This document shows positions 32,821-44,869 of a stretch of 64,000 nt of DNA, one piece after another. The notes under the pieces were generated by a model. The model was not told the origin of the DNA. It searched no databases and saw only the letters and a list, made by a program, of their open reading frames with translations. Source of the DNA: Episyrphus balteatus (lineage: Eukaryota > Arthropoda > Insecta > Diptera > Syrphidae); assembly GCF_945859705.1 (NCBI RefSeq), contig NC_079134.1, positions 27,747,636-27,811,635 on the forward strand, read 5' to 3'. The first letter of the stretch is position 1; each line of letters starts with the position of its first letter. The position numbers and the translations under genes were made by a program.

Positions 32821-34085
32821 TTCCTTAAAAAAAAAACACCTAAAATTTATTCTAAAATTTACTCGCATACAATAATTTGCTCCATAAAAAACCTTCTTTT
32901 TAAACTTTCTTAACTTTTACTTTTATGATCTCGAGGTGTCTTGGTGTATAGATTTCGAAAAAATGTTAGGGTATAAAGACGAAGGATGATGGGAAAATTT
33001 AAAAGAGTTGTTTTCGTAATTTCTTTCTTTCATTATCGATTGTTCTTTGCGAACCAAAACAAGATTTAAACTTGGAACAGATAATTTTTTTTTTGTTTCC
33101 GAGCTCATTTTTGCAAAATTTCTTCATTAAGTACTTCTTTCAAATAGGTTTCAGTAATTGAACTGGGTTTCAGTACTGTTGTTTAAATTTTATTAAAAAC
33201 TGAGCTAACCACTTCAATGAATTTCTACAAGTATACAAGTCAATTTGCATAAGATAAAATTAAAAAGCAAGAGGAAAATTTATTTGTTTTTAATTTTTTA
33301 ATATTTTATTTATTTTTTAATTCTAAGTACATATTTTTTACATTTTTGATTTTTCTTCAATATTTGATTGTTCTTTGTGGGAAAACTGTATTACAAAAAA
33401 AATAACATTTTTGTATTTTTAATTTAAAAGTCAAAGTATTTTTAAAGCAAAATAATGTGTGTCACACCAGAAACGATTTTATTTTTGTGATTGTAAAAAC
33501 AAAACATATAATTTTATTAAGTTTTGAGTTGAAAGAAAAAAAGAGCAAGCAATTTTGTTTACCATTAGAAACGATCTTTTTTTTTTTGTTAATATCTCTT
33601 TCATTTTGGTATCATCAAACCTATTTTCTACAAAAAAAAGGTGTCAAAGAAGACTAAAAGTTATAAAATAAATGGAAACAATATTGTAGTCTTCATTTGC
33701 TTTCTATCGCACCCAAAAAGTTTTATAAAATTAAAGTCAATCAAGTTATCACAGGGAGAAAAACAAGGCACCTCATACTTAGATGATGACCACCATGAAT
33801 CCCATTTTCTAAAGAAGATTTCCAGTTAAAGTAAGTGGAATCCGCGTAAATTCTGATATTTTTAGAGTAAACTTCAATTAATTTTAATTTTTTTATGTAT
33901 TAAAAAAAAAGACTAAAAATAAAAACATTCTATCTTAATTATATGTACATACATAATATTAAGACTATTAAAAGATTTTCAAATTAATGTGGAGATCATT
34001 TTAATGTTTGGTAGTTGCAACCAAAATTTCTAAATTTTTATCAGATTTCAGCTAAAGTTGCAGTTTATCATAAAGATTTTCAATA

Positions 34086-34158
34086 AAGAAACAGCCTGAT
34101 GGTAAAGCACTCGCTTAGGGACCCAAGAGTTGTAGGATCAGTAACCAGTGGCTGCCAG
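34086..34158 (+). other. Possible tRNA-derived sequence
   Basis: GATGGTAAAGCACTCGCTTA and, about 30 bases later, GGATCAGTAACC look like degraded A- and B-box regions of a tRNA. The anticodon arm does not pair well. It may be a tRNA pseudogene or the head of a SINE. It is not a working tRNA gene on inspection. Confidence 0.2.
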
Positions 34159-34539
34159 TTTTTTTTTTATTAAAAATACGAAGATTTGTCCGCTTAATTT
34201 AAGACGGAGGTCGCCTTGACAAAAAAAAACTCATACAGGAATCTATCACTGTCCGAATTCCAAAATGTAAATCTTTTCCATCTCTGACACTTCCCCAAAA
34301 TTTGCATATCGTTTATAACAGAAAATATCCACAAACGACCCTACAATTTCGTTCAAAAATTTACAACAAAAAAAAATCAAAAATTAACTAATTACCCTAT
34401 CCATTATTTTTAATTGAATTTAAAACAAAAGAAAATCACAAATCTCCTCCAAAAAAGAAAACAAATTAAACCAAGCCAAGCAAAAACAAAAAAAAAAATC
34501 CCACACAATGCACCTGATTTGATCATTTTCTTTTACACA

Positions 34540-35760
34540 AAAGTCGATGACACATTTAAAAATTCAATGTCTCCTTCATTATACTGCACGCGCCACACGT
34601 CACATAACATATCTATAGAATACCACAGATTCTCATCTCATATCATCGATCAACAAAAATAAAATAAAATAAAATAAAAATTGAAATTATACTTGAATTC
34701 TAGATTGTGTTTCTAAGCGAATATAATAATAATTTGTGTGTTTTCGAACACACCGCGCCGCACTACACCGCCTACCCACCACCCTCCATCCCCTCATCCC
34801 CTCTGCAAAGGTAACGACCGTTGACTTGAAGGCCACTCCAAATGTGCTAAGCATTCTCATCAATCATTTGTTTATCCAACACCCCCGGGCTACCCGTGTC
34901 AAGTCAAACACAACGATGCCGCTGCTCCCCGCCGCCATTGCATTTACATTAAATATTGTATTTATATTTTTTTAATTAATATTCGTTGGGATGTGAATAT
35001 AATAAATTTCCATAAATACTAATTCAACAACCAACCAACGAACAAAAACGAAATGAAACGAATCGTTGTCGTTAGTTTGTCCATTCGTCCCCGTCCCATC
35101 CACCCGTTCACCTCTCCTATGTTCCTATGCGGTGCCGTAATAAGCCGCACAGAAAATTATATTTCGCATGCAATCTCAGCAACAGATAGCAAAAGTTAAT
35201 TAATTGATTTCAAACACAAAGAACAGTTACTCATTTGGCCATATTTCAAATATCACACAATACAATAAGAAAAAAAATTAAAAAAAAAACTTGTGAAATT
35301 GTATTTATAATTGCAGCAAGTTGTTCATTAATTGCAATTTAACCGACGACGAAAAGGTGAGGAAGGTGAGCGGTAGCGTCATCATCATCATACCGACTCA
35401 CTAACTCACCGGGTTGGGTTGTCACCCCTTCTGTGTGAAAAAATGCATAACCCACCAACCAGCCAATGCTGAAGGAGCGTTATTAACTTTAGAACTGAGA
35501 CAACACAAATTAAGCGCACAAATTGTGCTTGCTTGTGCTTACTCTTAGCATTTTTTTTTTTTTAATTTTTTTTTTCATTATAACAATAAAACAAATAAAA
35601 TATATTATTATACAGTAATGTTATATAAGCTAATCAAGGTTGCGTCGTCGAGTGATCTGTCACGTTTTCCGTTTTCTAAAGTTTCATCAGCAATTGCAAG
35701 CTCCACCGGCCTGCGCCGAGACATGTTGATTATTTCGATTATTTAGAATATATCGTTGCA
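34540..35760. promoter_or_regulatory. GC-richer patch, possible regulatory DNA
   Basis: Blocks with many C and CG dinucleotides stand out from the AT-rich surroundings: 34740-34940, 35040-35150, 35340-35480 and 35640-35730. TAATTA-type and other homeodomain-like sites lie between them. No protein-coding exon could be built. Conserved enhancers or an unseen 5' exon are the main options; neither is shown. Confidence 0.3.
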
Positions 35761-36109
35761 ATTGTCGTGTATTCATCACTTAAAAAATGTTATCCTATGA
35801 ATACAAATTAGATCTACAGTGGCGACAAACTAAATAGCACATGTACCCTAAAATTTCTAAAATGAAAGTTTTTCGCACTTTTTTAACTTAAAAGAGCTGT
35901 TTTATTAATGAGGAAGTAAGAACACAGATATATTTGATTTATTAAAAAAGAAATTAAGTACATTGAATTCTTTAACAAAAAATAACAACAAAATCATTAA
36001 TATAGCTCAAGTTTTTTAGGTCAAAATAAATAGCACACTTCCTAAAAACAAAACCAAATTAACAAAAATTTTAACACAGTTAAAAGAAAATAACTAGTAT
36101 TTGGTTGGG

Positions 36110-36560
36110 TAACCCTTATTATTTATCACAGCATAAAACCAGCGGTTAATAGACGTAACAAGACTCCGAAATCGTTCAAAAGGTACTGAGTCCCAAGCTC
36201 GTCGAAATTCCTGCCAAAGTTTGTCCAAATTTGAGGTATCAGACCTGTTAATCGCTTTTCCCACGTCACTCTACAAGTCCTCAATAGGATTCAGATCTGG
36301 GGACTGGCTTGGCAATTGCATAACACCGATTTTTTGGACGGATAGCAATTGTTTCACAGACTTAGTCTTATGTTTTGGATCGTTATCCTGTAGAAATGTC
36401 CACTTTAAAGGCATTTTCTTCTCAGTAAAAGGTAGAATAGTGTCCCTTAGGATTTCCTTGTACTTAAGGTGGTCCATAATACCCTCTATCCGATGAAATG
36501 GCACCACACCATGCCAAGAAAAACATCACCAAACAAGAATACTAGCCCCACCATCCTTAA
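36110..36560 (-). pseudogene. Tc1 transposase C-terminal fragment, left arm
   Basis: The minus-strand frame matches the C-terminal half of Tc1-type DDE transposases: GGASILVW, CFSWHG, WTFLQDNDPKHKTKSVKQ (second catalytic Asp region) and SQSPDLNPIEDL. There is a TGA in the VWG-like motif and a TAG directly after IEDL, where a Trp codon is usual. The N-terminal DNA-binding half is missing. Confidence 0.85.
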
Positions 36561-36699
36561 CAGTCTATAATTTATACTGCGGGTCACATTTCAACTGCCC
36601 CACGCGGGGAATTTCCGTATGGGGTGTTTGGAAATGCATCTTATGCCCCATAGGGGGCATTTCCAAATGCCCCATACAGAAATTCCCCGCGTGGGGCAG

Positions 36700-37168
36700 A
36701 GTAAAGGATGGTGGGGCTAGTATTCTTGTTTGGTGATGTTTTTCTTGGCATGGTGTGGTGCCATTTCATCGGATAGAGGGTATTATGGACCACCTTAAGT
36801 ACAAGGAAATCCTAAGGGACACTATTCTACCTTTTACTGAGAAGAAAATGCCTTTAAAGTGGACATTTCTACAGGATAACGATCCAAAACATAAGACTAA
36901 GTCTGTGAAACAATTGCTATCCGTCCAAAAAATCGGTGTTATGCAATTGCCAAGCCAGTCCCCAGATCTGTATCCTATTGAGGACTTGTAGAGTGACGTG
37001 GGAAAAGCGATTAACAGGTCTGATACCTCAAATTTGGACAAACTTTGGCAGGAATTTCGACGAGCTTGGGACTCAGTACCTTTTGAACGATTTCGGAGTC
37101 TTGTTACGTCTATTAACCGCTGGTTTTATGCTGTGATAAATAATAAGGGTTACCCAACCAAATACTAG
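36700..37168 (+). pseudogene. Tc1 transposase C-terminal fragment, right arm
   Basis: This is the mirror copy of the left-arm fragment on the plus strand. It carries the same two stop codons, in the VWG-like motif and after IEDL, so both existed before the duplication. One visible difference is SPDLYPIEDL in place of SPDLNPIEDL. The N-terminal half is missing. Confidence 0.85.
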
Positions 37169-38217
37169 TTATTTTCTTTTAACTGTGTTAAAATTTTTGT
37201 TAATTTGGTTTTGTTTTTAGGAAGTGTGCTATTTATTTTGACCTAAAAAACTTGAGCTATATTAATGATTTTGTTGTTATGTACTTAATTTCTTTTTTAA
37301 TAAATCAAATATATCTGTGTTCTTTCTTCCTCATTAATAAAACAGCTCTTTTAAGTTAAAAAAGTGCGAAAAACTTTCATTTTAGAAATTTTAGGGTACA
37401 TGTGCTATTTAGTTTGTCGCCACTGTATATAATGTATATTTTTTATGTATGGTATGTATCATGTCTAGCACGAGTTTTTTTTTATGTATTTATTATTGTT
37501 TTCTACATGTCGGAAGATAATATAAGTTTCAGGCGAGGAATCTACTTCAAGGACAAGTCATACCTTTGAAATAACTGACCTATGAGTAAGGTATGCGATT
37601 GTACTACATAATAAATGAAGAACCAAGAGGGGTCAACGAGTGGGTTTAAAAAAACACAAAACTTTAGCAGTCCAAACCTTCAAAGACCTTTATTAATTGA
37701 ATTTCTAAGGTGTTTTTGCATTTGCTTGTACGACGAGTTCTTAGGCCCAACTTTCTTTTTAATTCGCGGTCGTATTGGAACTGCCTTTTTGACGGGATTC
37801 TCAAGATCTCTCCTCAACTGAGTCGGTCGTGTTCTATTTTTGTTCCATGACAAGCTATTGCGACTTTAATCGTGCGAATTAAAAGAAACCGGTGTTTTTA
37901 AATGGTGAAGACGAGAATCGATAATTTTTTTAGTTAACATACAGAAAAATTGATTCCTTGGCACCTCTAAACGTAGGCGAATTTTGAAATAAATTTCGTT
38001 TTGAGGAGTTTATTTTTGTAGGAATTTTTAACGCTCTACAAAAAAGGCATTACACACTTTTTTCATTTATCTAACCTTTTGAAACATATCCGAGGTTAAA
38101 GTTTGAAAAATTCATAAGAAGTAATTAATTACTATCAAATAACCAATATATACTTTTGTAAGAAATCGATTGGTTTTATCCTTTAGAAAAAATTCATATC
38201 CATAATCTCAATAGGTA

Positions 38218-39481
38218 CAGTGCTGCTAAAAACATTCCGGATTTTTTTGTCATTTTCATCAATTGAAATTTTAAAACTTAAAGCTATTCCAAGCCAGGAG
38301 TATTGTCTGCCCCAAACTATTATTTTACGAGCTTTTAAGAATTTTTGACATCATAACTAGCAGGAAGAGCCAATGTAAAGACGCTTCTATCTGCTTTTAT
38401 GGAGTCATTATCGACTCCAACATCTCTCTATTCATTAAATGATCCATTATTCCGTTAATTTGGTGTACGGCCAGAGCCTGCAGTTGAAAAAAAAAACCCA
38501 AACCATCACTGATCCTCCGCTGTGTTCATGGTAGGGAGTATATTTTTTTGGTTTCAAACATGTGCATGTTTGGCTTCCATTTCACACTCGGAATAAAACA
38601 ATTAAAAATTGCTTTTATCACTGAAAAGGATACTTTTCCGTTTTGTTTTCGAGCAATTCAGATGATTTCTTGTAAATCCAATCAGATTAAGTATTTTCAT
38701 TTTAATATTTAAAGTGTTTCTTAAGATCCTTTCAATGCCTCCCTTTTTAGGCAATGCTTACTATTATGGAATGGTGTTTTTCCGAACCGAAAGACATAAA
38801 GATCAAAATTTCTCACACCCTTTCTTACTGTAATTGATGTTCAAGTACAGATTAAGGCAGGTTAAGCTCCTCACCAATCGTTTAAGAAGTCACAAAAGTA
38901 TATTTTATCAAAAAACTCTTTATTCGCCTATCAGTTTTCAGCGCTATTTTGTGATGGGACCCACCAAAGTGATCTGATTCAACAGACTTTTTGCCTTTTT
39001 ACTGTTTGTTGATATAATACTCACTTGACGTTGCAATTTGCAACATCCCAAATGGATAACATTTTGTTTTATTTCGACTTGAAAGTGTTTTAAGACTTCG
39101 TAACGAATTGGATGTCTATAACGCGTTATTTTTCGTATTACATTTAATATTTGATTCAATTCACAAAGCTAACAACTTTGTTTGTCTTTGCAAACAAAAA
39201 TTTTACTAAAGTGATACTTAAAACCGTTATCTCAATACTGAGAATCGAAATCCTTGAAAAATCTGGTTAGTTTTTCACAGCCGAAATTCTGACTCTACTT
39301 CATTTTTCAATTTTTTAAATTTTTGTATGTATTAAAGATCATTATTTTTTGTTGAAATTGCATAACTGATATATAAGCGACCTAGAAAAAATATTAAAAC
39401 AATATTTGGTTCCAGTTTTGAGTTATAAAATTTCCATTGATGAAAATGACAAAAAAATCCGGAATGTTTTTAGCAGCACTG
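38218..39481 (-). mobile_element. Old Tc1-like transposon with 60-bp inverted repeats
   Basis: Inverted repeats of about 60 bp begin CAGTGCTGCTAAAAACATTC at both ends, and TA flanks the 1,264-bp unit. On the minus strand broken transposase text can be read: ILFSDKSNF (Tc1 consensus FSDES), then GGSVMVWV, then a GIMDHLMNREML-like segment, separated by stops and frameshifts. The acidic residue after FSD is replaced by Lys. The ends are better preserved than the gene. Confidence 0.85.
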
Positions 39482-39633
39482 TAGGTAGGTACATACTGAT
39501 TTTAATTAGTTATGAGGAAAACCATTTCAAACTTTATTAGATCTGCCTAGATAATTTTCCCTTTCACACTTATAGTGGAAAATTGCAGATGGATTTCTGC
39601 AAAAAAGAAACAATACTAGACAAATAAAAGTAT

Positions 39634-40581
39634 CATTTTTTACTTGCGATATAGGTACTATATATCAAGTTATGCATTCGTACAAAAAAAAAAGTTGAGA
39701 TAACATTTTTCCATGACATTACGATGGTAGACAATGCCAAAAAAGTGGGTCCCGGAAGTCCGTCTGTCAGTCTGTCAGTCTGTCTGTCTGTCTGTCTGTA
39801 TAAGGAGCTACAGCCTAAACGGATGGACCGATTAATGTCAAACTTGGTATGTAGCGTTATTTGGCGACTCTCCAGAGGGGTTTGGAATTAATTTTTTTGG
39901 ACCAAAAATAACGGTACTTGTCATATACGGATTTTAGTAAAATTGAAATATCTCGAAAACAGCTCCAACGATTTTGTTTAAAAAATTCAAGTGCTAGTTT
40001 TAAGCTAAGGTCTATTTTCTAATGAAAAATTTTTTTTTGAAAATCATTATTAACAGTACCTGCCATAGAACCGTTTTTTTTTCAAATCCGATTATCTCCG
40101 AAACTGCTTATTCGATGTCCACGAAACTTTTTGTGAAGAAGCATTTATGTAATTTGAATATAAACCAAAAATAAAATTTCCAAAAAAAATAAAAATTTTG
40201 AAAATTTTTTTTTTGAAAAATCAAATTTTCGAAAACGGGACATTGAATTTTTTTGAAATTTTGTTTTTAGATGTTGATTAGTGATTTCTACAAAATGGCA
40301 TACCAATTTTATTTTAAAACTTTTTTTCCAAAAAATTATTTATAAAAAATTAGTTTTTTAAAAAACGGCTCTAACGATTTTGAAAATTTTTTTTCTAAAA
40401 ATGCACCTTAATATATCAATCAAAACTGCATACTTGTTTTGGAGGGCAATTTAATTTCAGATTTTATTTTATTTTTTTAAAAAACGAATTTTATATTTTT
40501 TACAAATTTCTATATAAAAAGTCTTAAAAATTTAAGCAACTTTAACTGTAAGAGCAAGTTCGTGCGACCCAGTCGTGCATT
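39634..40581 (+). mobile_element. GTCY-microsatellite repeat element, copy 1
   Basis: It contains a (GTCY)n microsatellite at about 39757-39799, a unit starting GGAGCTACAGCCTAAACGGA, many AACGATTTTG and TCTCCGAAA segments, and a right end GAGCAAGTTCGTGCGACCC. A second copy at 58922-61192 shares both ends and the order of the interior. The GTCY tract recalls the mini-me/DINE-1 group of fly repeats, a Helitron-like class; that identification is from memory. No coding region was found. Confidence 0.6.
39757..39799. repeat. (GTCY)n microsatellite
   Basis: Runs of GTCC, GTCT and GTCA units sit inside the repeat element. The second copy of the element has lost this part through a deletion. Confidence 0.9.
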
Positions 40582-41155
40582 TTATTTTTCAATGCATTCT
40601 TTCATACACAGAAAATAGAGAATGACAGAATTTAAATAAACACAAGGAATTGAACAAGGTAAAATGTGACACTTTATGTTAGACAAGTATGGACAAGTGA
40701 AAATTTAAGGAAAACCCTCCCCTATACAAAAAGAAAGTAGGTAGTTTTTTTGTTTTTGTAATTCATTTCTTTTATTTGTGCACTGTATGTTTTCGTACCA
40801 GGTTTTCCAATATGATTTTCTACTAAACACCGGCTTCGCTTGTTTCTCATTTCATTTATTTACTATTTTCAAGTTTATTATGCCTTTGTTTTAAGTTTTT
40901 ATAACCCACCCTTTAACAAAATAAATATCTTTAAAATGAATTTAAATCATTTTCTTATTTTTTTTCTCTTGTAAAAGGAAGGCTGAGAATTAAATGGAAC
41001 AAAAAAACTTTAGTTTTGTTATAATTTCTATTGTAGGGAATTTTACTTGAAATCAATCAATTACGTATGTAATTGAATCGGTCATTTCAAAAAGGACTTA
41101 ATTCCAGCAGTAAACTGATGGACTTGAGTTTTTTTATGAAATGACCGATTCATAT

Positions 41156-42160
41156 CCCTGCAAAGCTCGTCCGGCTGTGCAGGATGACGATGGAGAATGC
41201 ACGCTGCTCCGTCAGAGTCGGTAAAGACCTAACCGAAGCATTTGATGTCGAAAAAGGTTTTAGACAAGGCGACGCACTGTCATGCGATTTTTTTAACATC
41301 GTTCTTGAAAGAATTATACAGAATTCAAACGTCAGCACCAGAGGCACCATCTTTCAAAAGTCCGTTCAGCTGCTTACATATGCCGACGATATTGACATAA
41401 TCGGAAGAACTCAGCGTGATGTCAATGGCGCTTTTGTAAGCATTGAAACGGAAGCGGCGAAAATGGGTTTAAGGGTCAATGAGACAAAACGTCACCATCG
41501 ACAGCCATATCTTCGAGGTAGTAAAGGACTTCATCTACCTAGGATCCGCTATAAACACGGACAACAACATCAGCGCTGAAATCAAACGGAGAATTACTCT
41601 TTCCAACCGCTGCTACTTTGGTTTGAGAAAGCAATTGACCAGCAAAGCCCTCTCTCGAGCAAATAAGGTGTCCCTATACAAGACCCTTATCATCCCAGTC
41701 CTGCTATATGGTGCAGAAGCATGGACTTTAACAAAGGCGGATGAAAACATCTTGGATTGTTTTGAGAGAAAAGTTCTTCGTGCGATTTTTGGTCCCGTGT
41801 GTATTGATGGTGATTGGAGAAGAAGATACAACAACGAGCTTTACGGTTTTACAAGGATGCTAACCTAGCCAAGAGAGTGAAGGTGCAGCGCCTGAGATGG
41901 CTGGGTCACGTGGAGCGCATGGACAACAATGCTCCGGCCCGGAAAGTTTTCGACTCCAACCCAGAGGGACGGCGCAGTAGAGGAAGACCTCGTCTGAGGT
42001 GGCGCAACCAAGTGGAAGGGGACCTCAATCAACTTGGCGTGCGCAACTGGAAGCAGCGAGCTAAGGATAGAGCTGGCTGGCGAAGCTTGTTGGTTGAGGC
42101 CCAAATCCACAGCGGATTGTAGCCGCCTTACGGCGCTGGTCACCCTAACTAAGTAAGTAA
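41156..42160 (+). mobile_element. 5'-truncated LINE insertion with 13-bp target duplication
   Basis: The fragment carries the C-terminal part of a LINE reverse transcriptase and ends in a short TAAG repeat. It is bounded by exact copies of GACCGATTCATAT at 41143-41155 and 42161-42173. A clean target duplication, a 5' truncation and a simple 3' tail are the marks of target-primed reverse transcription. It landed in one arm of a native inverted repeat around GGTCATTT. Confidence 0.88.
41184..42122 (+). pseudogene. LINE reverse transcriptase C-terminal fragment, frameshifted
   Basis: Three overlapping frames together make one product. The first has GFRQGDALSCDFFNIVLE and the active-site text YADDIDIIGRT. 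The second, after a frameshift near 41480, has DFIYLGSAINTDNNIS, then YKTLIIPVLLYGAEAWTL. The third, after another shift near 41850, has RWLGHVERMDNNAP and GRRSRGRPRLRW. The order is usual for the thumb and C-terminal part of many insect LINEs. The endonuclease and fingers are missing. The clade is not certain. Confidence 0.85.
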
Positions 42161-42173
42161 GACCGATTCATAT

Positions 42174-43471
42174 GACCGATATATGATGATGATGAGGTTA
42201 TGAAAAATTTGATGAATTAATTTTAAACTAATTACTTAATAAGTTTGTTATTTGGGCTTTTTGATCGGTTATTTTATATGCAATTAATAAAAACGAATTA
42301 GGTAATCCATATTTTTTTCGAATTTTTTCTCGGCGCTTCATTTTCAAATTTTTTCAAGGCTATTTTTGTACCTATCACAATACTTAAATTTTATATACGA
42401 AGCTTTAATTTTTAATTACCTAGACAAAGTAAATTAAACAAAATTCAAGTACTTATTGTAAAAATAACGAACGAAACGTCGAGAAACGTCTAGGTTTTTT
42501 GCTTCTTAAAAAATAAGAGTCGAATTCCATTCAAACTTTATTTGTTCGAAAAGTTTTGTTTTCAATAAAACCTCTTTGAGAACAGCAGTTTGTATAAAAA
42601 CTTTGGGGATAGATAAAAAAGGTTTAATTTTTTTTTTTTCCTTATACATATCAATTAAGTAACCAAAAAATTGCTCAAATTAAAAGAAAATAAAATCGGA
42701 CTCTGAAAACCTATTAACACTGAAACTGGTATGAAAAATCAAAATTTTGGTTTAAAATATTGTCTCGAGGAAACTCTTTCGATTTTCTGAGAAAAAAGTC
42801 TTTTGAAAAGACACTCCTCAAATGTAAATTTTATTTTATGACTTATTAAGGTATACAAAAGATACATTATATTTATTTTCCTATTAATTTTGACAAAAAG
42901 TGCACTAAAGCCGTTTTTTCCCTAAACTCTACATTGATTTAACAAATTAGGTACCTATATCAGTTTTTACTCAATTGATCCATTCAACTACTCTTTACAA
43001 AAAAAAAGTCTGGCTCGACAATTTGATTCAGTAGGGTGCAGTATAGGTTAAAATATATTAGAAATAAAACATATCAATTGAATTGCTAGACAAAGTCTAT
43101 AACAATTACCTTTCACTTAAAATAGACACTGCAAAAAATATATTTATTGTGCCTTTCTAGGTACATTAAGTTGAGTAATGTCTAGCTCGTATAATCAATT
43201 CATAAAATTTCTCAATTTTTTTTTTAAACCACCCAATGTCTCTATGCTCTATTTTTTTATTAAACCTTCAATAAGAACAGACTAACTAGAATCTGTTATC
43301 CCCTAGATTACTGAGAATTCCCGAAAATTAGAATAACAGACAGGATATTAGGAATAAGCTTTTTTTATCTTTAAAAAATTTAAGAACTCCTTCTTAAACA
43401 TTTTTCAAATGCACACAGGTGCTAGGTATCTGATTAATTGTTTCCAAATTAATCAAAAGTAAATAGGTGCC
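42174..43471. other. AT-rich DNA, no feature seen
   Basis: Between the LINE fragment and the next Tc1-like element no gene, long repeat or inverted repeat was recognised. Short motifs such as CCTATA and homopolymer runs are common. Confidence 0.4.
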
Positions 43472-43473
43472 TA

Positions 43474-44853
43474 CAGCCTTGGACAGAGAAATAGCACACT
43501 ATTGAGAAAAATTATGCGAATCGAATTTTAGATAGGTATTAGGAATGCTTTTTATAACTTTTTTTTTTCTTTTGGTATATTGTCGAAATAGAGTGATGGA
43601 GACAAAAAAATCTTAAAAGTACCAATATTTTCTATATTTATTTGCACTAGCATTATAATGCTTTTCCTGTCTATTTCGCTAGTGGAAACAGAAATAGCAC
43701 ACATTTGTTTAACCGTTAAATTTTTATTCCGCGGGCAAAAGTTGTAAACCAAAATGCATTTATTGCTACTATTTAATTAACAAGTATTTTTGAAAAAAAT
43801 AGGCAAACAAAATCAATAAATTGCGAAAAAGAGGGAATTACTTTCGATCTTCATAGTCAAGGAAAAAGTCCTTCTCAATTAGCTTAAACTCTAAATTTTT
43901 CGAATAAATGGTGGATAAAGCCATTTATTTAGAAAGAGCAAATAGATATTTAAAATCTGAAATAAAATTGCGTTAACTTCTTCCCCGCAAAACTTCCATA
44001 CGAGTTTATAGAACGATCAAAAAGAAACGCAAATGTGGGTCTTTTAAGTCATCTCGCACGATTTTGGCTCAAGTAAATATAGAATACGGTGAAAAAAGTG
44101 TCAAGCAGACTTTTAAAAAGGATACTGCTTAATGATGCTGAGTTGTATAGACGGGTAAGCAAAAAAAACTAGATGATATAAATAAAGTGATGGAGACACA
44201 TCAAAAATCGCCTAACATTAGCTAAAAAAAAACATCTGAATAAAAACATGCAGTTTTGAATGAGAGTCTTTTGGAGTGATGAAATAAAGGTTAACCGCAT
44301 TGAAACCGATGACAAAACATTTGTCCATCACCCTAAATGTAAAAAGTACAAGCCAAAGTGTTATCTCAAGACGATGAAACTAGGAGGATAGGATTTGATG
44401 ATATGGGGCGCATTTTCCTGGCATGGAAAGTACCCATTGGTTAGGTGGATGGCAGAATTGATAAATTCTTTTGTCTTAATATTACATTAGAATACCAAAG
44501 AACCATATTTCTCGCCAGTTAATTAGATATTCATAAATGACAATGACCCAAACATGCATCAAAAATAGTACAAGATAGGTAAGAACGTTTGCTTAGAAAT
44601 GATTATTTTTATGATTTTCTGAACGTGTGCTAATTCCTTGTCCACAAGAAATAGGGTATTCTCTACAAATTATAATTTTAAAAAATTGAATTGAAACTAA
44701 ATAATTTATAATTTTTATTAATTTTATGAATCCCCATAAGCTAATGCATGTCCTGATATAAAAATTATAATATATAGGTAAGTTAAAAAGTCCCAAATAA
44801 AACCAATTTTTGTAAGCAAAATCAAAAGTGTGCTATTTCTTTGTCCATAGCTG
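43474..44853 (+). mobile_element. Tc1-like element A1, internally deleted
   Basis: TA-flanked ends read CAGCCTTGGACAGAGAAATA and, from the other side, CAGCTATGGACAAAGAAATA. The interior is a sibling of the element at 59170-60806 over its whole length, but about 260 bp around the third catalytic region are missing at about 44577. The plus-strand transposase remnant includes VFWSDEIKVNRI and MIWGAFSWHG, with stop codons. It is dead and too damaged to be autonomous. Confidence 0.88.
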
Positions 44854-44869
44854 TACTGTACATTGTATA

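Larger units (their letters stand above)
30613..35814. other. Pten upstream region, no supported gene
   Basis: The first few hundred bases to the right of the Pten ATG should hold its 5' UTR and promoter; a clear core promoter was not found. From 30989 to 31285 on the minus strand a 98-residue frame rich in Gln and Asn opens with ATG. From about 31266 to 31677 on the plus strand a frame rich in Asp and Asn is open but lacks an ATG. Both are built of CAA/GAC-type repeats and may not be genes. From 32080 to 32820 are diverged repeats. From 34540 to 35760 the DNA is richer in GC and may be regulatory. The rest is AT-rich. Confidence 0.4.
35817..37425. mobile_element. Palindromic element made of two dead Tc1 halves
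   Basis: A 1,609-bp inverted duplication is flanked by TA. Both ends read CAGTGGCGACAAACTAAATA inward. Each arm of about 790 bp is the 3' part of one Tc1-like transposon, with the transposase C-terminus pointing outward and the lost 5' halves meeting at the centre near 36620. The arms are almost the same, apart from a 22-bp gap near 37280, about 40 extra bases near 36570 and single changes. Because both ends are transposon termini, the unit could be mobilised by a transposase made elsewhere. Confidence 0.88.

Noticed and set aside
34086..34158. tRNA gene
   Set aside because: A- and B-box-like words are present, but the anticodon stem and acceptor stem do not pair, so a working tRNA is not supported.
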